Positions 7,066 to 8,026 of a DNA stretch of 8,026 nt are shown here, one piece after another. Origin of the DNA: Rhodospirillum sp. UBA1311 (lineage in GTDB: Bacteria > Pseudomonadota > Alphaproteobacteria > Rhodospirillales > Rhodospirillaceae). The notes beneath the pieces are model-generated. The model ran no database searches and had not been told where the DNA came from. It saw only the letters and a list, made by a program, of their open reading frames with translations. The first letter of the stretch is position 1. Every line of letters begins with the position of its first letter. Location: assembly GCA_002307145.1 (NCBI GenBank), contig DBTR01000057.1:52543-60568 (forward strand), in the 5' to 3' direction. The position numbers were made by a program, and so were the translations under genes.

Positions 7066-7122
7066 AAAGATCGGAAAGCTGTGGACAACAGCATAAAGAT
7101 CGGGAAAGACCGTTGACAAGAG
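7066..7122. repeat. Two tandem imperfect repeats of about 27 bp, candidate operator
   Basis: Copy A (7066-7091) consists of AAAGATCGGAAAG, a 2-nt link and GTGGACAACAG. Copy B (7095-7122) consists of AAAGATCGGGAAAG, a 3-nt link and GTTGACAAGAG. The copies differ by small insertions and three substitutions in the aligned blocks, with starts 29 bp apart, close to three helical turns. Copy B contains the TTGACA proposed as the -35 box of the XRE gene. A short inverted repeat GCTGT/ACAGC (7078-7092) lies at the end of copy A. The position between divergent genes, one encoding a DNA-binding protein, suggests an autoregulatory operator; this is inference. Confidence 0.55.
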
Positions 7123-7142
7123 CGAAAAAACGCACGTATGTG
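7113..7142 (+). promoter_or_regulatory. Candidate promoter of the XRE regulator gene
   Basis: A perfect TTGACA (7113-7118) is followed after 18 nt by TATGTG (7137-7142), giving a leader of about 30 nt. A second AT-rich -10-like box, TATAAG (7160-7165), lacks a good -35 at the right distance and is very close to the start codon. The -35 is part of the tandem repeat, so a repressor binding there would block polymerase. Confidence 0.4.
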
Positions 7143-7179
7143 TGCAGGCCCCCACTACGTATAAGAGAATGCTCCGCCC

Positions 7180-7650
7180 ATGATCGAACGTCGTCTCCCC
7201 AAAAACATCGTGACGGAAAACGGTCCGGACCCGATCGATGTCCACGTCGGTTTGCGCATCCGGTTGCGGCGCAATCTCGTCGGCATGACCCAGGAACAAC
7301 TGGCCTCCTCCGTCGGCGTCACGTTCCAGCAGATTCAGAAGTACGAGCGGGGCTTTAACCGGGTTTCGGCAAGCCGCCTGTACGACATCGGCAACGTGCT
7401 CTCGGTGCCGATCAGCTTCTTCTTCCAGGACGTGAGCGCGCAGGTTGCCGAAGAACGCTACGGCACGCTGCCGGAAACCTTCGAGGTCGGCGCGGCGTCC
7501 CATTTCGCCGAGGACGAGGCATTCGAGGACGATCCGCTTTCGCGTACCGAGACTCTCGAACTGGTTCGCAATTACTGGAAGATCCGCAACGAACGCGCGC
7601 GCGGCCAGGTCTATGCTTTGATCAAGGCAATGGCCCAGGCGGAGAACTGA
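7180..7650 (+). CDS. XRE-family transcriptional regulator, PraR-like
   Basis: A 156-aa cytoplasmic DNA-binding protein. A Cro/C1-type helix-turn-helix spans about residues 22-80: the start VHVGLRIRLRRNLVGMTQEQLA, the turn and recognition helix VGVTFQQIQKYERGFNRVSASRLYDI, and the closing LSVPISFFFQDV are typical of an alphaproteobacterial family that includes PraR of rhizobia and Azorhizobium. The C-terminal part has an acidic stretch (EDEAFEDDPL, 111-120) followed by a helical, charged segment (121-153). The ATG at 7180 has only a weak purine-rich AAGAGA upstream; the nearby ATG at 7169 is out of frame. The gene is divergent from hisB and precedes hslV on the same strand. Targets are unknown; autoregulation through the upstream repeats is plausible. 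Confidence 0.85.
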   Translation: MIERRLPKNIVTENGPDPIDVHVGLRIRLRRNLVGMTQEQLASSVGVTFQQIQKYERGFNRVSASRLYDIGNVLSVPISFFFQDVSAQVAEERYGTLPETFEVGAASHFAEDEAFEDDPLSRTETLELVRNYWKIRNERARGQVYALIKAMAQAEN

Positions 7651-7668
7651 GTCGGCGCCGCTCGGCTT

Positions 7669-7698
7669 CTTGAGTGGCGCGGGCCCTTCGCCCGCCTT
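7669..7698 (+). promoter_or_regulatory. Weak sigma-32-like promoter candidate for hslV, overlapping a hairpin
   Basis: CTTGAGT (7669-7675) resembles the heat-shock -35 element CTTGAAA, and CCCGCCTT (7691-7698), 15 nt on, partly resembles the -10 CCCCATNT. hslVU is a known sigma-32 target in E. coli, so a heat-shock promoter is expected about here. The -10 match is poor and the proposal is speculative. Confidence 0.25.
7679..7695 (+). terminator. Small GC-rich hairpin between the XRE gene and hslV
   Basis: GCGGGC (7679-7684) and GCCCGC (7690-7695) form a six-pair stem with a five-base loop, about 28 nt after the XRE stop codon. Only a weak CTTACATTGCTT follows rather than a T run, so termination would be partial at best. 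Confidence 0.35.
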
Positions 7699-7742
7699 AC
7701 ATTGCTTCCCTGTCCGAAATTCATCGCAGGGAGCCCCCATCC

Positions 7743-8026
7743 GTGGAACCCCAATCCTGGCACGGGACCACCGTGGTCTCGATCCGTAAAGGCGGTCGGG
7801 TGGTGATCGCGGCCGACGGCCAAGTCACCCTCGGCAACACCGTGGTCAAGGCCACGGCGCGCAAGGTTCGCCGCCTCGCCGACGGCAACGTCCTCGCCGG
7901 TTTCGCCGGCGCGACCGCCGACGCCTTCACCCTCTTCGAACGCCTCGAAGCCAAGCTCGAACGCTTTCCGGGCCAGTTGACCCGCGCCTGCGTCGAACTC
8001 GCGAAGGACTGGCGCACCGACCGCTA
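7743..8026 (+). CDS. hslV: HslV peptidase subunit of the HslUV protease, 3' truncated
   Basis: The first 94 residues of HslV, about half of the usual 175-185, cut by the right edge. HslV is the threonine peptidase (two stacked hexamers) that degrades proteins unfolded by the HslU ATPase in the cytoplasm. After a short propeptide ending WHG, the mature N-terminus is T9 in GTTVVSIRKGG. Counting the threonine as 1, D17 (residue 25, AADGQVTLG), K33 (residue 41, TARKVRRL) and G45 (residue 53, LAGFAGATAD) are all in place. The start is GTG at 7743, supported by AGGGAG (7728-7733) 9 nt upstream; there is no in-frame ATG nearby. It lies 92 nt after the XRE gene. hslU would be expected just beyond the window. 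Confidence 0.95.
   Translation, partial: MEPQSWHGTTVVSIRKGGRVVIAADGQVTLGNTVVKATARKVRRLADGNVLAGFAGATADAFTLFERLEAKLERFPGQLTRACVELAKDWRTDR

Noticed and set aside
6996..7094. A 32-residue open frame on the minus strand upstream of hisB, considered as a histidine attenuator leader peptide
   Set aside because: It contains only two separated histidines, has no Shine-Dalgarno, starts inside the repeat region, and no terminator/antiterminator pair with a U run follows.
7721..8017. A 98-codon minus-strand frame opposite hslV
   Set aside because: The plus strand encodes unmistakable HslV with all expected active-site residues; this is its shadow.

Overview
The window looks like chromosomal DNA of a high-GC alphaproteobacterium, most likely a Rhodospirillales-type lineage. 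The reasons are the strongly GC-biased third codon positions, the hisB-hisH-hisA-hisF...hisE-HIT gene order next to a divergent hslV, and an XRE regulator of the alphaproteobacterial PraR type. Nothing in the sequence identifies the genus. No RNA gene, insertion sequence or CRISPR array was seen.

Layout, left to right. Positions 1-897 (+) hold the C-terminal part of a ComM/YifB-type Mg-chelatase-like ATPase, cut by the left edge. It is followed 12 nt later by a LysE/RhtB-family exporter (910-1518, +). A gene-free stretch of about 300 bp (1519-1819) separates this pair from a convergent seven-gene operon on the minus strand. In transcription order the operon is hisB (6945-6328), hisH (6331-5672), hisA (5675-4938), hisF (4933-4163), a membrane-bound GGDEF diguanylate cyclase (4127-2547), hisE (2536-2216) and a HIT-family hydrolase, hinT (2182-1820). 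Spacing runs from 4-nt ATGA overlaps to 35-nt gaps, and most genes have their own Shine-Dalgarno sequence, so a single transcript is likely. Upstream of hisB, a 234-bp divergent region (6946-7179) leads to a 156-aa XRE regulator (7180-7650, +). The start of hslV follows (GTG at 7743) and runs off the right edge.

Function. HisB, HisH, HisA, HisF and HisE cover the pyrophosphohydrolase step, the isomerase, the glutamine amidotransferase/cyclase pair and the dehydratase of histidine biosynthesis. HslV is the peptidase of the HslUV heat-shock protease.

The most unusual points are: (1) a complete diguanylate cyclase, with catalytic and inhibitory motifs intact, inserted between hisF and hisE; (2) a tandem imperfect repeat of about 27 bp in the hisB/XRE divergent promoter region, whose second copy contains a TTGACA -35 box, making it a plausible operator; (3) a three-stem foldable element directly after the last gene of the his operon. 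I found no convincing wholly new system. These three are the leads.
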